Part shown: positions 17,809 to 29,617 of the stretch, piece after piece
Position numbering within the stretch: the stretch's first letter is position 1
How the letters are laid out: each line of letters opens with the position of its first letter
NCBI RefSeq assembly: GCF_011301715.1
Contig: NZ_CP049870.1
Location: 1,860,001-1,924,000 of the forward strand
Length of the DNA stretch: 64,000 nucleotides
Source of the DNA: Sphingomonas sp. HDW15A
Lineage (GTDB): Bacteria; Pseudomonadota; Alphaproteobacteria; Sphingomonadales; Sphingomonadaceae
Direction: 5' to 3'
The notes under the pieces: generated by a model
The model's database searches: none
What the model was told of the DNA's origin: nothing
Seen by the model: the letters and a program-made list of their open reading frames with translations, nothing else
Program-made: the position numbers and the translations under genes

Positions 17809-18513
17809 ATGCATATTCTCCTTACCGGAGCCAGCCGGGGAATCGGCGCGGCGACTCTCGAAGCCTTGAGCGCAGCCGGCCACCGCGTGGTCGGTCAATC
17901 GACCAGGGGCGGAGGCGGTCTGATTGCCGCCGATTTCTCTTCTGCCGATGCCCCTCGCCGATTGTGGGAGGAGGCCTTCGACAGGCTCGACGGCCAGATC
18001 GACGCCGTCATCAACAATGCGGGTATCTTCGAGGCGGTCGACGACAATGCCGCCGACGATGAATGGCACGCTGCCTGGGCACGGACGATGCAGGTCAACC
18101 TGCAATCCAGCGCCGACCTTTGCCGGCTTGCCATCGCGACTTGGCGCGGTGCTGGGACCGGCGGACGGATCGTCAACGTCGCAAGCCGCGCCGCCTACCG
18201 CGGCGACAGCCCCAAGCACTGGCATTATGCTGCATCCAAGGCTGGAATGGTCGCCATGACAAAGAGCATCGCGCGTGGGTATGCAGCGGAATATATCCTC
18301 GCTTTCGCGGTCTGCCCCGGCTTCACCGCAAGCGACATGGTCGGCGATTATCTCGAAAGCCGCGGAGGCGCGAAATTGCTCGCCGACATTCCGCTTGGAC
18401 GGGTCGCGATCCCTCAGGAAATCGCCGAAGTGATCCGCTGGCTGGCCTGCGACGCCCCGGCATCCGCGACCGGTGCGGTGATTGACGCCAACGGCGCATC
18501 TTATGTCCGCTAG
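17809..18513 (+). CDS. SDR family NAD(P)-dependent oxidoreductase
   Basis: A classical short-chain dehydrogenase of 234 residues. It has the nucleotide-binding TGASRGIGAATLEAL at the N-terminus, NNAG, the catalytic Ser region VNVASRAAYRG, and the YxxxK pair in HYAASKAGM. The substrate is not predictable. Its 3' end overlaps the start of the metallo-beta-lactamase gene by 11 bp, so the two are in one transcript with prmA. Confidence 0.9.
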   Translation: MHILLTGASRGIGAATLEALSAAGHRVVGQSTRGGGGLIAADFSSADAPRRLWEEAFDRLDGQIDAVINNAGIFEAVDDNAADDEWHAAWARTMQVNLQSSADLCRLAIATWRGAGTGGRIVNVASRAAYRGDSPKHWHYAASKAGMVAMTKSIARGYAAEYILAFAVCPGFTASDMVGDYLESRGGAKLLADIPLGRVAIPQEIAEVIRWLACDAPASATGAVIDANGASYVR

Positions 18514-19423
18514 TGTCGCCATTCCGCTGGTCGGGCTGTTGGTGGCCCAGATCGCCATCCCGCTCGGGCCGAAACCCCGCCAGGTCGAGCGGCTTCCCGC
18601 GCCGATCGAGGAGATGGGGCCGCAATGGGCCGCGGAATGCGGCGATTCGACCGACTGGGACAAGCCCGCGCCGCCGGTCCGAATCCACGGCAACACCTAC
18701 CTTGTCGGCACGTGCGGGATCTCCGCGATCCTCATTACCGGCAGCGAAGGCCATGTTTTGATCGATGCCGGGACGGAGGCCGGCGCGGACCTGATCGCCG
18801 AGAACATCCGCTGGCTGGGCTTCAAGCTGACCGACATCAAGTTCCTGCTCCACAGCCACGAGCATCACGATCACGTCGGCGGAATGGCGCGAATGCAGCA
18901 ATTGACCGGCGCAACCCTGATCGCGTCCGAGCCCGCCGCACGCGTTTTTGCGACCGGAGCGGCCACTGCGGAAGATCCGCAGGTGGGCATCAACCCGCCG
19001 TTCCCGGCGGCGAGCGTCGGACGAACGGTAAAGGACGGCGACACGGTGCGGATGCACGACTTCGAGCTGACGGCGATGGCAACGCCCGGCCACACACCGG
19101 GCGCATTGAGCTGGCGCTGGGAAAGCTGCGACGGCGGGGTCTGCCGGACGATGGTCTATGCCGACAGCCTGACTCCGGTCAGCAGCGACAGCTATCGCTT
19201 TTCCGATCATCCGGCCTATCTCGCCGCCTATCGAGCTTCCCTTGCCAAAGTCGCCGCGAGCCGCTGCGAGATCCTGCTCACGCCCCATCCGTCCGCGAGC
19301 GACATGAAGGCGCGGATGACTCGCCAAAAGCCGCTTTTCGACGTCGATGGATGCAAGGCCTATGCCGCCAAGCTCGGCAAGGCCCTCGACGAGCGTCTAG
19401 CCAAGGAAGCCGCCGTCAAATGA
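18503..19423 (+). CDS. Subclass B3 metallo-beta-lactamase
   Basis: A secreted zinc hydrolase of 306 residues that opens beta-lactam rings in the periplasm. A hydrophobic N-terminal export signal (VAIPLVGLLVAQIAIPLG) precedes the MBL fold. All zinc ligands of the B3 type are visible: HxHxDH within HSHEHHDHVGG (His 119, His 121, Asp 123, His 124), His in TPGHTPGAL and His in LLTPHPS. GNTYLVGTCGISAILI is the typical B3 opening strand. The ATG at 18503 lies inside the end of the SDR gene, and the TGA overlaps the prmA start (ATGA). Related enzymes occur as intrinsic genes in environmental sphingomonads. Activity is inferred. Confidence 0.9.
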   Translation: MSASVAIPLVGLLVAQIAIPLGPKPRQVERLPAPIEEMGPQWAAECGDSTDWDKPAPPVRIHGNTYLVGTCGISAILITGSEGHVLIDAGTEAGADLIAENIRWLGFKLTDIKFLLHSHEHHDHVGGMARMQQLTGATLIASEPAARVFATGAATAEDPQVGINPPFPAASVGRTVKDGDTVRMHDFELTAMATPGHTPGALSWRWESCDGGVCRTMVYADSLTPVSSDSYRFSDHPAYLAAYRASLAKVAASRCEILLTPHPSASDMKARMTRQKPLFDVDGCKAYAAKLGKALDERLAKEAAVK

Positions 19424-20307
19424 GCTGGCGGGTCACGCTCGCCTGCACCAAGGCCGAGGCCGAGGCGATCCCCGATTCCGACGACCTCTTCCCGGATTTC
19501 GACTCGCCTCCCGTAATCGTCGCCGACGAACCCGATCCGGACAAACCGAATGAATGGCGGCTCCACGTCTATTTCGACCGGCAGCCCGGCTGGGAGGAAA
19601 TGAAGAAGATCGAGCAGCTGGCCGCAGAGAGCGATCCGGTGCTCGAACGGCTGGAGGATGCCGACTGGGTGACACTCAGCCAGGAGGGCCTGGAGCCGAT
19701 CCGCGCGGGACGATTCTTCGTTCATACGCCGATGCACTTCAAGGACCGCCCGGAAGGAGCGATCTGCTTCGAGATCGATGCCGGCCTTGCCTTCGGAACC
19801 GGCCAGCATGCGACCACCGCCGGCTGTCTTGCCGCGCTTGATCGGCTGGAGCGCGAGGGCCGCTCTTTCGACAACATTGCCGATATCGGCACGGGGACCG
19901 GGCTGCTCGCCTTTGCGGCGCTGGCGCTTTGGCCCAGCGCAAAGGCTATCGCCACCGACATCGACCCCGTTTCGATCGACGTCACTCGCGACAACGCCGC
20001 GATCAATGGCGTTCCGCTCGGCATGCAGGCGGGCGAGTTGCTGCTGGCGGTCGCAGACGGAATTGATCACCCGATGATCGCGGCGCGGGCGCCCTATGAC
20101 TTGCTCATCGCCAACATCCTGGCCGGACCGCTGATCGAGCTGGCCCCGGACTTCGTCCGCGCAACCGCACCCGGCGGCACCATCATCCTGGCCGGACTTC
20201 TCGACACCCAGGCCGATGCCGTCACCGCCGCTTATGAGGCTGACGGTTGCACGGTGGTCGAACGCGGCCCGGGTGAATGGACGGTGATCGTTCTCAAAGC
20301 GGTCTGA
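19420..20307 (+). CDS. prmA: Ribosomal protein L11 methyltransferase
   Basis: A SAM-dependent methyltransferase of 295 residues that trimethylates L11. The N-terminal substrate-recognition domain is followed by FGTGQHATTAGCL, the SAM-binding motif DIGTGTGLLAFAAL, the acidic DIDP motif, and NILAGPLIELAP, which is the family's NxLxxP-like catalytic block. The ATG at 19420 overlaps the metallo-beta-lactamase stop; the frame is open far upstream (to 18625), but that stretch is antiparallel shadow of the previous gene. Confidence 0.94.
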   Translation: MSWRVTLACTKAEAEAIPDSDDLFPDFDSPPVIVADEPDPDKPNEWRLHVYFDRQPGWEEMKKIEQLAAESDPVLERLEDADWVTLSQEGLEPIRAGRFFVHTPMHFKDRPEGAICFEIDAGLAFGTGQHATTAGCLAALDRLEREGRSFDNIADIGTGTGLLAFAALALWPSAKAIATDIDPVSIDVTRDNAAINGVPLGMQAGELLLAVADGIDHPMIAARAPYDLLIANILAGPLIELAPDFVRATAPGGTIILAGLLDTQADAVTAAYEADGCTVVERGPGEWTVIVLKAV

Positions 20308-20349
20308 CGTCTTGCATGGCGCGTGACATCCGTTAGTGCCGCGCGAACC

Positions 20350-20781
20350 ATGGCCAACCTGATGCCCGTCATTGAAACGCTCGAAAACCGCTGGATGCGG
20401 GCGTGGATCAACGGCGACGTCAAGGAACTGAAGGGCCTCACCGCCCGAAATTTCCGGCTGGTTATGGGTTCGCGGCCAGCGGCGATACTGGACGCTCCGA
20501 GCTGGCTGGACGCGGTCAATGGCCGCTTCCTTTGCACCGGCTACCGGTTTGGCGACATTTACGTCCGCGATGTCGGCTCGGTTGCCGTGTTCGCCAGCCA
20601 GATGACGATCAAGGCGACGCTTGGCGAAAAGGACTGGTCGGGCGAATATTGGGTGACCGATATCTGGCGGAAATCGCGCGTTCGCCGCAAATGGCAGATG
20701 GTTGAGCGGATCCTTTCGCGACCGGACACCGACCGCCAGCTACCGGACGGGATCCGCTCCCTCCAGCTCTGGCGCCGCTAG
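20350..20781 (+). CDS. NTF2-like (SnoaL/DUF4440-type) small protein
   Basis: About 143 residues with a cone-fold pattern: ETLENRWMRAWINGDVKELK, LTARNFRLVMG, then strands ending in WQMVERILS. This matches the nuclear-transport-factor-2-like superfamily, which ranges from enzymes to binding proteins, so no function can be given. A GTG at 20323 would add nine residues; neither start has a convincing ribosome-binding site. It converges with ligA, leaving four bases between the stop codons. Confidence 0.7.
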   Translation: MANLMPVIETLENRWMRAWINGDVKELKGLTARNFRLVMGSRPAAILDAPSWLDAVNGRFLCTGYRFGDIYVRDVGSVAVFASQMTIKATLGEKDWSGEYWVTDIWRKSRVRRKWQMVERILSRPDTDRQLPDGIRSLQLWRR

Positions 20782-20785
20782 AGGC

Positions 20786-23222
<2,437 letters not shown>

Positions 23223-23226
<4 letters not shown>

Positions 23227-23939
23227 CGAAGCGTCTCGGCCAGAAAGTCTTCTAGGCTTGCCCAGCTGCGGCGCGCGGCCCTTTCGTTATATTCGACTCC
23301 GGCAATCCCGATCTGATGGGCGTTGGGATTGGTGAAGCCATGGCCGACGTGGCCATAAGCGTGGATTTGCCAGTCTGCGCCGCCTTCCGTCAGTTCCTTG
23401 CCGAGCGCGACGACCGCTTCGGGCGGGACCATGGGATCGTCCCAGCCATGAAAGCCCACGACCTTGGCCTTGATCGGCTGGGCCGGCAATCCGGGCGGGT
23501 CGAACAGCCCGTGGAAGCTGGCGACCGCGGCGACGTCAGCACCCGATCGCGCCACGTCGAGCGCACACTGCCCGCCGAAGCAATAGCCGATGACGACGAT
23601 CTTGGAGCTTTCCACATGGTCGCGCTTGCGGACTTCCTCGACAACGGCGAGCAGACGGTCGCGGAGCGCAGCGCGGTCCGAGCGGAGCTCGCCCATGGCG
23701 GCGAACGCCGCTTCCTTGTCGGTCGCGGAATCGAAGCGGCGGCCGAACAGGTCGACGACCACCGCGTGATAACCAAGCGCGACGAGCTTCTCGGCAAAGC
23801 CGATCTCCAGCTGCTGGACACCCATGACGGTGGGAATGATGATGACTGTTGGCCGCGTCTGGCCGCTGCCGTCGTGGACGACGACATGATCCAGGGTCTT
23901 GCCCTGCCAATCCTGCTTCAGGGAAAATTGGTCGCTCAT
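23223..23939 (-). CDS. Dienelactone hydrolase family protein
   Basis: An alpha/beta hydrolase of 238 residues with the DLH catalytic triad: nucleophile Cys in GYCFGGQCAL, Asp in HGWDDPMVPP and His in GHVGHGFTNP. No signal peptide is seen, so it is cytoplasmic. Members act on dienelactones or related esters, and the true substrate here is unknown. Its ATG overlaps the recN stop (ATGA), and its stop overlaps the next gene's TTG. Confidence 0.9.
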
Positions 23940-25588
23940 GCTGCCTCCAGTAATCGCGCGGCCTGTGCCCGCGCTTCGTCGGTAATGTCAGCGCCGGAAA
24001 GCATCCTGGCGATCTCCTCGCGCCGCTCCTCGGCGGTGAGTTTTCTCACCGTCGTCCGGGTGCCGCTTTCGCCATGTGCCTTCTCGATGCGATAGTGATG
24101 CGCTGCCCGCGCCGCGACCTGCGGACTATGGGTGACGACCAGCAACTGACCTCTCGCCGCCAGCCGGGCAAGACGTTCGCCGATCGCGCTCGCCACGGCG
24201 CCGCCGACGCCGCGGTCGATCTCGTCGAAGATCATTGTCGCCGCCCCGCCTTCTTCGGCCAGAGCGACCTTCAAGGCGAGGATGAAGCGCGACAATTCGC
24301 CGCCGGACGCGATACGGGTTAACGCCCCGAACGGCGCGCCGGGGTTGGTCGAAACCTCGAACTCGACACGGTCCAAACCGGCCGGTCCGGGCTCGCCGCG
24401 GGCAATGGCGGTGCGGAACCGGGCGGCATCCAGCTTCAGCGGAGCAAGCTCGCCCGCGACCGCCTGGTCGAGCCGGGCCGCCGCTTCCGATCGCGCGTTC
24501 GAAAGCTGCTCGGCGAGCCCGTCGTAACGCTCCCGAGCCTCCGCCAGTTCGGCCTCGAGCGCTGCAATTCGCTCCCCGCCCGCCTCGATCAATTTGAGCT
24601 TTTTCGCCAGTTCCTCGCCGAATGCGGCCAGAGCGTCCGCCTCGACGCGATGCTTGCGCGCAAGGGCGCGAATTTCGAACAGCCGCGCCTCGACTGCTTC
24701 CAGCTTTGCCGGGTCGAACGCGAGTGCCTCGGCGGCCCGGGCGATCTTGTCCTCGGCTTCGCTGGTCTCGATCACTGCCCGGTCGAGGCTCGCCAGCGCC
24801 TCGGCAAGCAGCGGGTGATCTGGCGCGCCGCGCTCGATCCGGCGGGCGGCGGCGCGAAGCTGAGCCAGTGCGCCGTCCGATCCTGATAGCAGTTCATCGA
24901 GCCCCGTGAGCGATTCCCCGGCCTTGGCGCCCGCCTGCATCGCCGCGCGCGCTTCGGCCAGTTCGCTCTCCTCACCTGGCCGCGGGGCAAGCGCCGCGAT
25001 TTCATTCGACGAATACTCCAGCCATTCGCGGTCACGCTCGGCGGTCTCGGCGTCGGCATGGGCCTGCGCAAGCTCGGCATCCAGCCGGGAAACATCGGAC
25101 CAGGCCGATGCGATTGTCGACGTGTCGATCCGGCCGAACGTATCGAGCAAAGCGCGATGCCCCTTGGGATTGAGCAGGCCGCGGTCATCATGCTGACCGT
25201 GAATCTCGACGAGGCTCGAAGCCAGGTCGCGAAGAAGCGCGGCGTTGACGCTGGCCCCTGCGGCAAAGGCGCGGCTTCCGCCATCGGCCTTCAACGTCCG
25301 GCGGACAATCAGAGGCTCGCCGGGATCGACTTCGATGCCTTGGTCACTCAGCACCTCATGCGCCGGGTCGGCGGAGTCGATCTCGAATACGGCGGCGACC
25401 GCCGATTGCTGCTCGCCGTTTCGCACCAAACCGGTGTCGGCACGCATGCCAAGCGCGAGGCCGAGGCTGTCGAGCAGGATCGATTTGCCTGCCCCCGTTT
25501 CGCCGGTCAGAACGCCCAGGCCCGGCTCAAACTCAAGCTCGAGCCGGTCGATCAGGACGACGTTGTGGATCGACAGCTGCCTCAGCAC
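23936..25588 (-). CDS. recN: DNA repair protein RecN
   Basis: An SMC-like ATPase for double-strand break repair, 550 residues. It begins MLRQLSIHNVVLIDRLELEF and has the Walker A GETGAGKSILLDSLGLALG, coiled coils in the middle with Ala/Glu-rich heptads, the signature FGALTRIASGGELSRFILAL, and Walker B MIFDEIDRGVGG. RecN is often SOS-induced, but no LexA-type repeat is seen in the 19 bp before it; it probably reads through from bamD. It is coupled to the DLH gene by ATGA. Confidence 0.95.
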   Translation of the reverse strand: MLRQLSIHNVVLIDRLELEFEPGLGVLTGETGAGKSILLDSLGLALGMRADTGLVRNGEQQSAVAAVFEIDSADPAHEVLSDQGIEVDPGEPLIVRRTLKADGGSRAFAAGASVNAALLRDLASSLVEIHGQHDDRGLLNPKGHRALLDTFGRIDTSTIASAWSDVSRLDAELAQAHADAETAERDREWLEYSSNEIAALAPRPGEESELAEARAAMQAGAKAGESLTGLDELLSGSDGALAQLRAAARRIERGAPDHPLLAEALASLDRAVIETSEAEDKIARAAEALAFDPAKLEAVEARLFEIRALARKHRVEADALAAFGEELAKKLKLIEAGGERIAALEAELAEARERYDGLAEQLSNARSEAAARLDQAVAGELAPLKLDAARFRTAIARGEPGPAGLDRVEFEVSTNPGAPFGALTRIASGGELSRFILALKVALAEEGGAATMIFDEIDRGVGGAVASAIGERLARLAARGQLLVVTHSPQVAARAAHHYRIEKAHGESGTRTTVRKLTAEERREEIARMLSGADITDEARAQAARLLEAA

Positions 25589-25607
25589 GGGCGCGCCATC
25601 GCGTCGG

Positions 25608-26402
25608 CTAGCTCTGCGACGCGGCCTGCGGAACGTGCCGCTGGATCAGCCGGTAGCTGCGATGATACCATTCGCTCCCCGGATAATTGCGGCCGAGCAC
25701 CGCCGCAGCCTTCTGCGCCTCGCCGGGCATTCCGATCGCGAGATAGGATTCGACCAGTCGTTCGAGCGCCTCGGGGGTGTGGCTCGAGGTCTGATACTTG
25801 TCGATCACGGTGCGGAAACGGAGTGTGGCGGCGAGCCACTTGCCCTGCCGCTGGTAGAAACGCCCAATCTCCATCTCCTTGCCGGCAAGGTGATCATTGA
25901 TGAGATCGGTTTTGAGCCGGGCATCAACGGCGTAACGGCTGTCGGGATAGCGGCGCATAAGCTCGCCGAACGCATCCGCGGCCTGTTGCGTGATCTTCTG
26001 GTCGCGGCGAACGTCCTCGATCTGCTGATAATAAGACATGGCGATCAAATAGTTGGCGTAAGGAGCGTCCTTGTTGCCCGGGTGGATAGTCAGGAAACGG
26101 CGAGCCGAGGAGATCGCGTCCGGATAGGACTGCGCCATATAGTAGGAGAAGGCGCTCATGAGCTGCGCGCGACGGGCCCATACCGAATAGGGGTGCTGGC
26201 GTTCGACCTCGTCGAAGAACTTCGCTGCGAGGATGTAATTGCCCTGGTCGAGGTACCTTTTTGCGAGATTGTAGAGCGTATTGACGTCACGCGCGACATA
26301 GGCGGTGTCGCCAGTTTCAGCCTTATTCTTGGCGCAACCGGCGACGGGTAAAACGATAACAGCAGCCATGAGCGGCAACGCGAAACGGTGAAAAGTCGTC
26401 AT
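25608..26402 (-). CDS. bamD: Outer membrane protein assembly factor BamD
   Basis: The essential lipoprotein of the BAM complex, 264 residues. The lipoprotein signal is MTTFHRFALPLMAAVIVLPVAGC (23 residues to the Cys). Five TPR-like repeats follow, with the typical LYNLAKRYLDQGNYILAAKF, HPYSVWARRAQLMSAFSYY and YPDSRYAVDARLK blocks. It is the first gene of the bamD-recN-DLH-ABM-ligA run; the recN start is 19 bp downstream. Confidence 0.94.
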   Translation of the reverse strand: MTTFHRFALPLMAAVIVLPVAGCAKNKAETGDTAYVARDVNTLYNLAKRYLDQGNYILAAKFFDEVERQHPYSVWARRAQLMSAFSYYMAQSYPDAISSARRFLTIHPGNKDAPYANYLIAMSYYQQIEDVRRDQKITQQAADAFGELMRRYPDSRYAVDARLKTDLINDHLAGKEMEIGRFYQRQGKWLAATLRFRTVIDKYQTSSHTPEALERLVESYLAIGMPGEAQKAAAVLGRNYPGSEWYHRSYRLIQRHVPQAASQS

Positions 26403-26483
26403 GGCTGGACCTTCTAGCGTGGGGCAATGGGGAGGCCAAGCGCCGTGATTGGCCTTGGCTTGATGAACGCCGGATTGCCGGTC

Positions 26484-27440
26484 TTAACGCGCCTCGGCCG
26501 GTTTGGCCGCCGGGTCGTGATCGTCGCCGCGAACGAAGCTGTCCGGGGTCACGCCCAACCACACCAGGATCGGCGCCGAGATGTAGATCGACGAGTAAGT
26601 GCCGATGAACGTACCAAGCAGGACCGCCAGGGTCAGGCCGAAAATCACGTCCGGCCCGAGGAACAGCAGGACAGCAAGCGCGAGCATGATCGACAGAGAG
26701 GTCACCACCGTCCGGCTCAGCGTCTCGTTCAGCGACAGGTTCAAGAGCGGGATCATGGCCATCTTGCGGAACTTGCGCAGATTCTCGCGGATCCGGTCGT
26801 AGATGACCACCGTGTCGTTGAGCGAATAGCCGACGATCGCAAGGAAGGCGGCGACGATATTGAGGTCTACCTGAAGCTGTGTGAGCGCAAAGAATCCCAG
26901 CACCATCGACACGTCGTGGAACAAGGTGACGAGCGCCCCTACCCCGAACTGCCATTCGAAGCGGATCCAGATGTAGATCGCGATACCAAGCATCGACAGC
27001 CCGATTGCCAGCGCGCCGTCCCATGCCAGCTCTTCACTGACCTTACCCGAAACCGACTCACCGGCGTCGACTCGTGCGCCCGGATATTCGCGCTGCAACA
27101 TAGTACGGAGCTCGGTAACGGCGGCAGCAGCGGCCGTGTCCGGGCCCTCGGGGCGCGGTAGCCGGATCTGATAGGTGCGCGAACCGCCGAATTCTTGGAT
27201 GCTGGCGTCACCCTGTTCCAGCGCCGCGACCTTGCCGCGCAGGTCCTCGATGTCGACCGGCTGCTGGAATTCGGTGCGGACAACCTGCCCGCCGACGAAG
27301 TCGATGCCGAGGTTCAGCCCGCGAACCGCTACCAGCGTCAGAGCCGCAACCGTCAGCAGGATCGAAATGATCAGCGCGACATTACGAATTCGCATGAAGT
27401 CTATGTTCGTGTTGTCGGGAACCAGTTTGAGCAAGCGCAT
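26484..27440 (-). CDS. secF: Protein translocase subunit SecF
   Basis: A component of the SecDF proton-driven accessory complex of the Sec translocon. The 318-residue protein has six membrane segments; the first periplasmic loop includes GLNLGIDFVGGQVV, and the conserved GYSLNDTVVIYDRIRENLRK lies in the later part. It ends with a short charged tail. It follows secD after 13 bp in yajC-secD-secF. Confidence 0.96.
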   Translation of the reverse strand: MRLLKLVPDNTNIDFMRIRNVALIISILLTVAALTLVAVRGLNLGIDFVGGQVVRTEFQQPVDIEDLRGKVAALEQGDASIQEFGGSRTYQIRLPRPEGPDTAAAAAVTELRTMLQREYPGARVDAGESVSGKVSEELAWDGALAIGLSMLGIAIYIWIRFEWQFGVGALVTLFHDVSMVLGFFALTQLQVDLNIVAAFLAIVGYSLNDTVVIYDRIRENLRKFRKMAMIPLLNLSLNETLSRTVVTSLSIMLALAVLLFLGPDVIFGLTLAVLLGTFIGTYSSIYISAPILVWLGVTPDSFVRGDDHDPAAKPAEAR

Positions 27441-27453
27441 GAGTCTATTCCCG

Positions 27454-29046
27454 TCAGATATGCAGTACGCGAGGCCGCTTGGCCTTGACCCACTGCGCCA
27501 CCAGCATCCGGGTGAATGTGACCGCCGTGAATACGGAGGTGATGATTCCGATCATCAGGACGACCGCGAAGCCGCGGATCGGGCCTGACCCGAAATACCA
27601 CATCAAAACGGCAGCGATGGTGTTGGTGATGTTGGCGTCAAAGATCGCGGTCGAGGCTTCTTTGTAGCCCGTCTCCAGCGAATCGAGCAGTTTCCGCCCG
27701 CGCCTTTGCTCTTCGCGGATTCGCTCATTGATCAGCACGTTGGCGTCCACGGCCGCACCGATGGTGAGTACGAAGCCAGCGATTCCGGGAAGGGTCAGCG
27801 CCGCCCCGAAGACCGCGAGTCCGGCGAGGATCAGGAGCGCGTTCACCAACAATGCCAGCGTCGCATAGACGCCGAACCGACCATATGTGACGAGCATGAA
27901 GATGATGACCGCAAGCGTCGCCGCGACGCTCGCGATCGTTCCCTTTTCAATGGAATCGCGGCCGAGTTCGGCGCTAACCGTGCGCTCTTCGATAACGTTG
28001 AGCTTTACCGGCAGCTTGCCGCTGGCCAGCGCGATGGCGAGCTGGTTTGCGGTCTCGACCGTGAAATTGCCGCTGATCTGGGCCTGTCCGCCAAGGATCG
28101 GCTCATTGATGTTCGGCGCCGAAAGAACCTTGTCGTCGAGTATGATCGCGAACGGCTTGTTGACGTTCTCCTGGGTCACCCGGCCGAAGCGTCGCGCGCC
28201 GCTGCTGTTAAAAGCGATCGAAACGACGGCCTGTCCGTTCTGGTCGAACGACTGATTGGCCTTCACCAGCTGATCGCCGGTCACCATCGCGCGCCGCTTC
28301 ACGGCGATATTGCCGCTTCCGTCGGCCATCGGCAGGACCTGGCTGCCCGGAGGCGCGCGGCCCTGGGCGACTTCCTGCGGATTGGCCTCCAGGTCGACGA
28401 GCTTGAACTCGAGACGGGCGGTCTGGCCAATCAGCTGCTTCAGCGCGTCAGGATCCTCGACACCGGGGACCGCGACCAGAATGCGGCGCTGGCCCTGGTT
28501 GACGACGGTGACTTCCTTGGTTCCGCTGGGGTCGACGCGGCGGCGAACGACGTCGCGCGCCACTGTCATACTGTTCTTGAGCGCGGTCTCCTCGCCCTGC
28601 TTGGTCGGAATCATGACGATGCGCGTCGAATCGACGACCTGCACGTCCCAATCGCGCTGCCCGGTGAAGCCGGCCGGCTGCGACAGGGCCCGAAGCCGCT
28701 CAACCGCGGCGTCCAGTTGCCGAGGATCGCGAACCATGAACGAGAGACGCCCGCCGCTGGTCGACACGTCGCCGATCGCGATGCGCGGCTCGCCGCGGCG
28801 GAGCTCGGTGGTAACTTCTTCTTCCTTGGCCTGGAGGCGCTGCTTGGCCGCGTCGGCCGTATCGGCTTCCAGCAGCAGCTGGCTTCCGCCGGCAAGGTCG
28901 AGACCGAGGCTAATCCGCGCGCTCGGGATCCAGTCCTGCCAGCGTTCGACCTGCGACTTCGGGATCATGCTTGGAATGGCGAGCGCCATGCCGATCAGGA
29001 TGACCAGCCAGATCCCCCAGCTTTTCCAGCGCGGAAAATCGAGCAT
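27454..29046 (-). CDS. secD: Protein translocase subunit SecD
   Basis: The large SecDF subunit, 530 residues. It has an N-terminal membrane segment (GIWLVILIGMALAIPSM), the conserved LGLDLAGGSQLLLEAD, a large periplasmic domain, then five segments with GAAVDANVLINERIREE. Its ATG overlaps the yajC stop (TGATG). The order yajC-secD-secF is the standard one. Confidence 0.97.
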   Translation of the reverse strand: MLDFPRWKSWGIWLVILIGMALAIPSMIPKSQVERWQDWIPSARISLGLDLAGGSQLLLEADTADAAKQRLQAKEEEVTTELRRGEPRIAIGDVSTSGGRLSFMVRDPRQLDAAVERLRALSQPAGFTGQRDWDVQVVDSTRIVMIPTKQGEETALKNSMTVARDVVRRRVDPSGTKEVTVVNQGQRRILVAVPGVEDPDALKQLIGQTARLEFKLVDLEANPQEVAQGRAPPGSQVLPMADGSGNIAVKRRAMVTGDQLVKANQSFDQNGQAVVSIAFNSSGARRFGRVTQENVNKPFAIILDDKVLSAPNINEPILGGQAQISGNFTVETANQLAIALASGKLPVKLNVIEERTVSAELGRDSIEKGTIASVAATLAVIIFMLVTYGRFGVYATLALLVNALLILAGLAVFGAALTLPGIAGFVLTIGAAVDANVLINERIREEQRRGRKLLDSLETGYKEASTAIFDANITNTIAAVLMWYFGSGPIRGFAVVLMIGIITSVFTAVTFTRMLVAQWVKAKRPRVLHI

Positions 29047-29393
29047 CAGTCGTTGGCCGGTTTTGCCGTGGGGTCGATGACTTGGGTCAGAGTTGACTTG
29101 ACCGCCCTCACCTTGATTCCCTGACCGAGCTCGATCTCGACTTCGCTATCGTCGACCTTGGTCACCTTGCCCAGAAGGCCGCCGCCGGTAACGACCCGGT
29201 CGCCCTTCTTGACCGCCTCGATCTGCGCCCGGTGTTCCTTCATTCTCTTGTTCTGGGGACGGATGAGAAGGAAATAAAAGACGACGAAGATCAGCAGCAG
29301 CGGCGCCATTTGCATGAAGAATGCGGCACCGCCGGAAGGCGCTGAAGCCGGTGCAGCAGCAGCGGCGATCATGAAGCTGGAAAGAATAGACAT
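29046..29393 (-). CDS. yajC: Preprotein translocase subunit YajC
   Basis: A single-span partner of SecDF, 115 residues. It has a hydrophobic segment FMQMAPLLLIFVVFYFLLI followed by RPQNKRMKEHRAQIEAVKKG and GDRVVTGGGLLGKV, the family hallmark. The frame is open upstream through the tRNA-Pro gene; I use the ATG at 29393 because family sequence begins there. Confidence 0.95.
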   Translation of the reverse strand: MSILSSFMIAAAAAPASAPSGGAAFFMQMAPLLLIFVVFYFLLIRPQNKRMKEHRAQIEAVKKGDRVVTGGGLLGKVTKVDDSEVEIELGQGIKVRAVKSTLTQVIDPTAKPAND

Positions 29394-29467
29394 GGCGGAG
29401 GAGAATTCCTTCGTTCGAATCTGATCGCTTCGCGGGCGACCGTCCGTGCGGACGATCCGTTCAACGA

Positions 29468-29543
29468 TGGTCGGGGCGACTGGATTCGAACCAGCGACCC
29501 CCACACCCCAGTGTGATGCGCTACCAGGCTGCGCTACGCCCCG
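29468..29543 (-). tRNA. tRNA-Pro(GGG), with a probable one-base deletion in the anticodon-loop G run
   Basis: Read on the minus strand, the acceptor stem is CGGGGCG pairing with CGCCCCG, followed by A and an encoded CCA (29468-29470). The D arm is GCGCAGCCTGGTAGCGC, and the T arm is GCTGG TTCGAAT CCAGT. The anticodon arm as printed, TCACA CTGGGG TGTGG, leaves only a six-base loop. One more G restores a five-pair stem, a seven-base loop with anticodon GGG, and the standard 77-nt length. The gene lies 74 bp upstream of yajC on the same strand. Confidence 0.88.
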
Positions 29544-29617
29544 ACCGATGCCGCCTTTGCGGACAGCGTTGGCGCATCTAGTCAGGCGTGCTTGCTTAAG
29601 CAAGGTGGGGAGGTCCG

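Noticed and set aside
18625..19419. Upstream extension of the prmA frame
   Set aside because: The frame is open but overlaps the metallo-beta-lactamase; family sequence begins at 19420.
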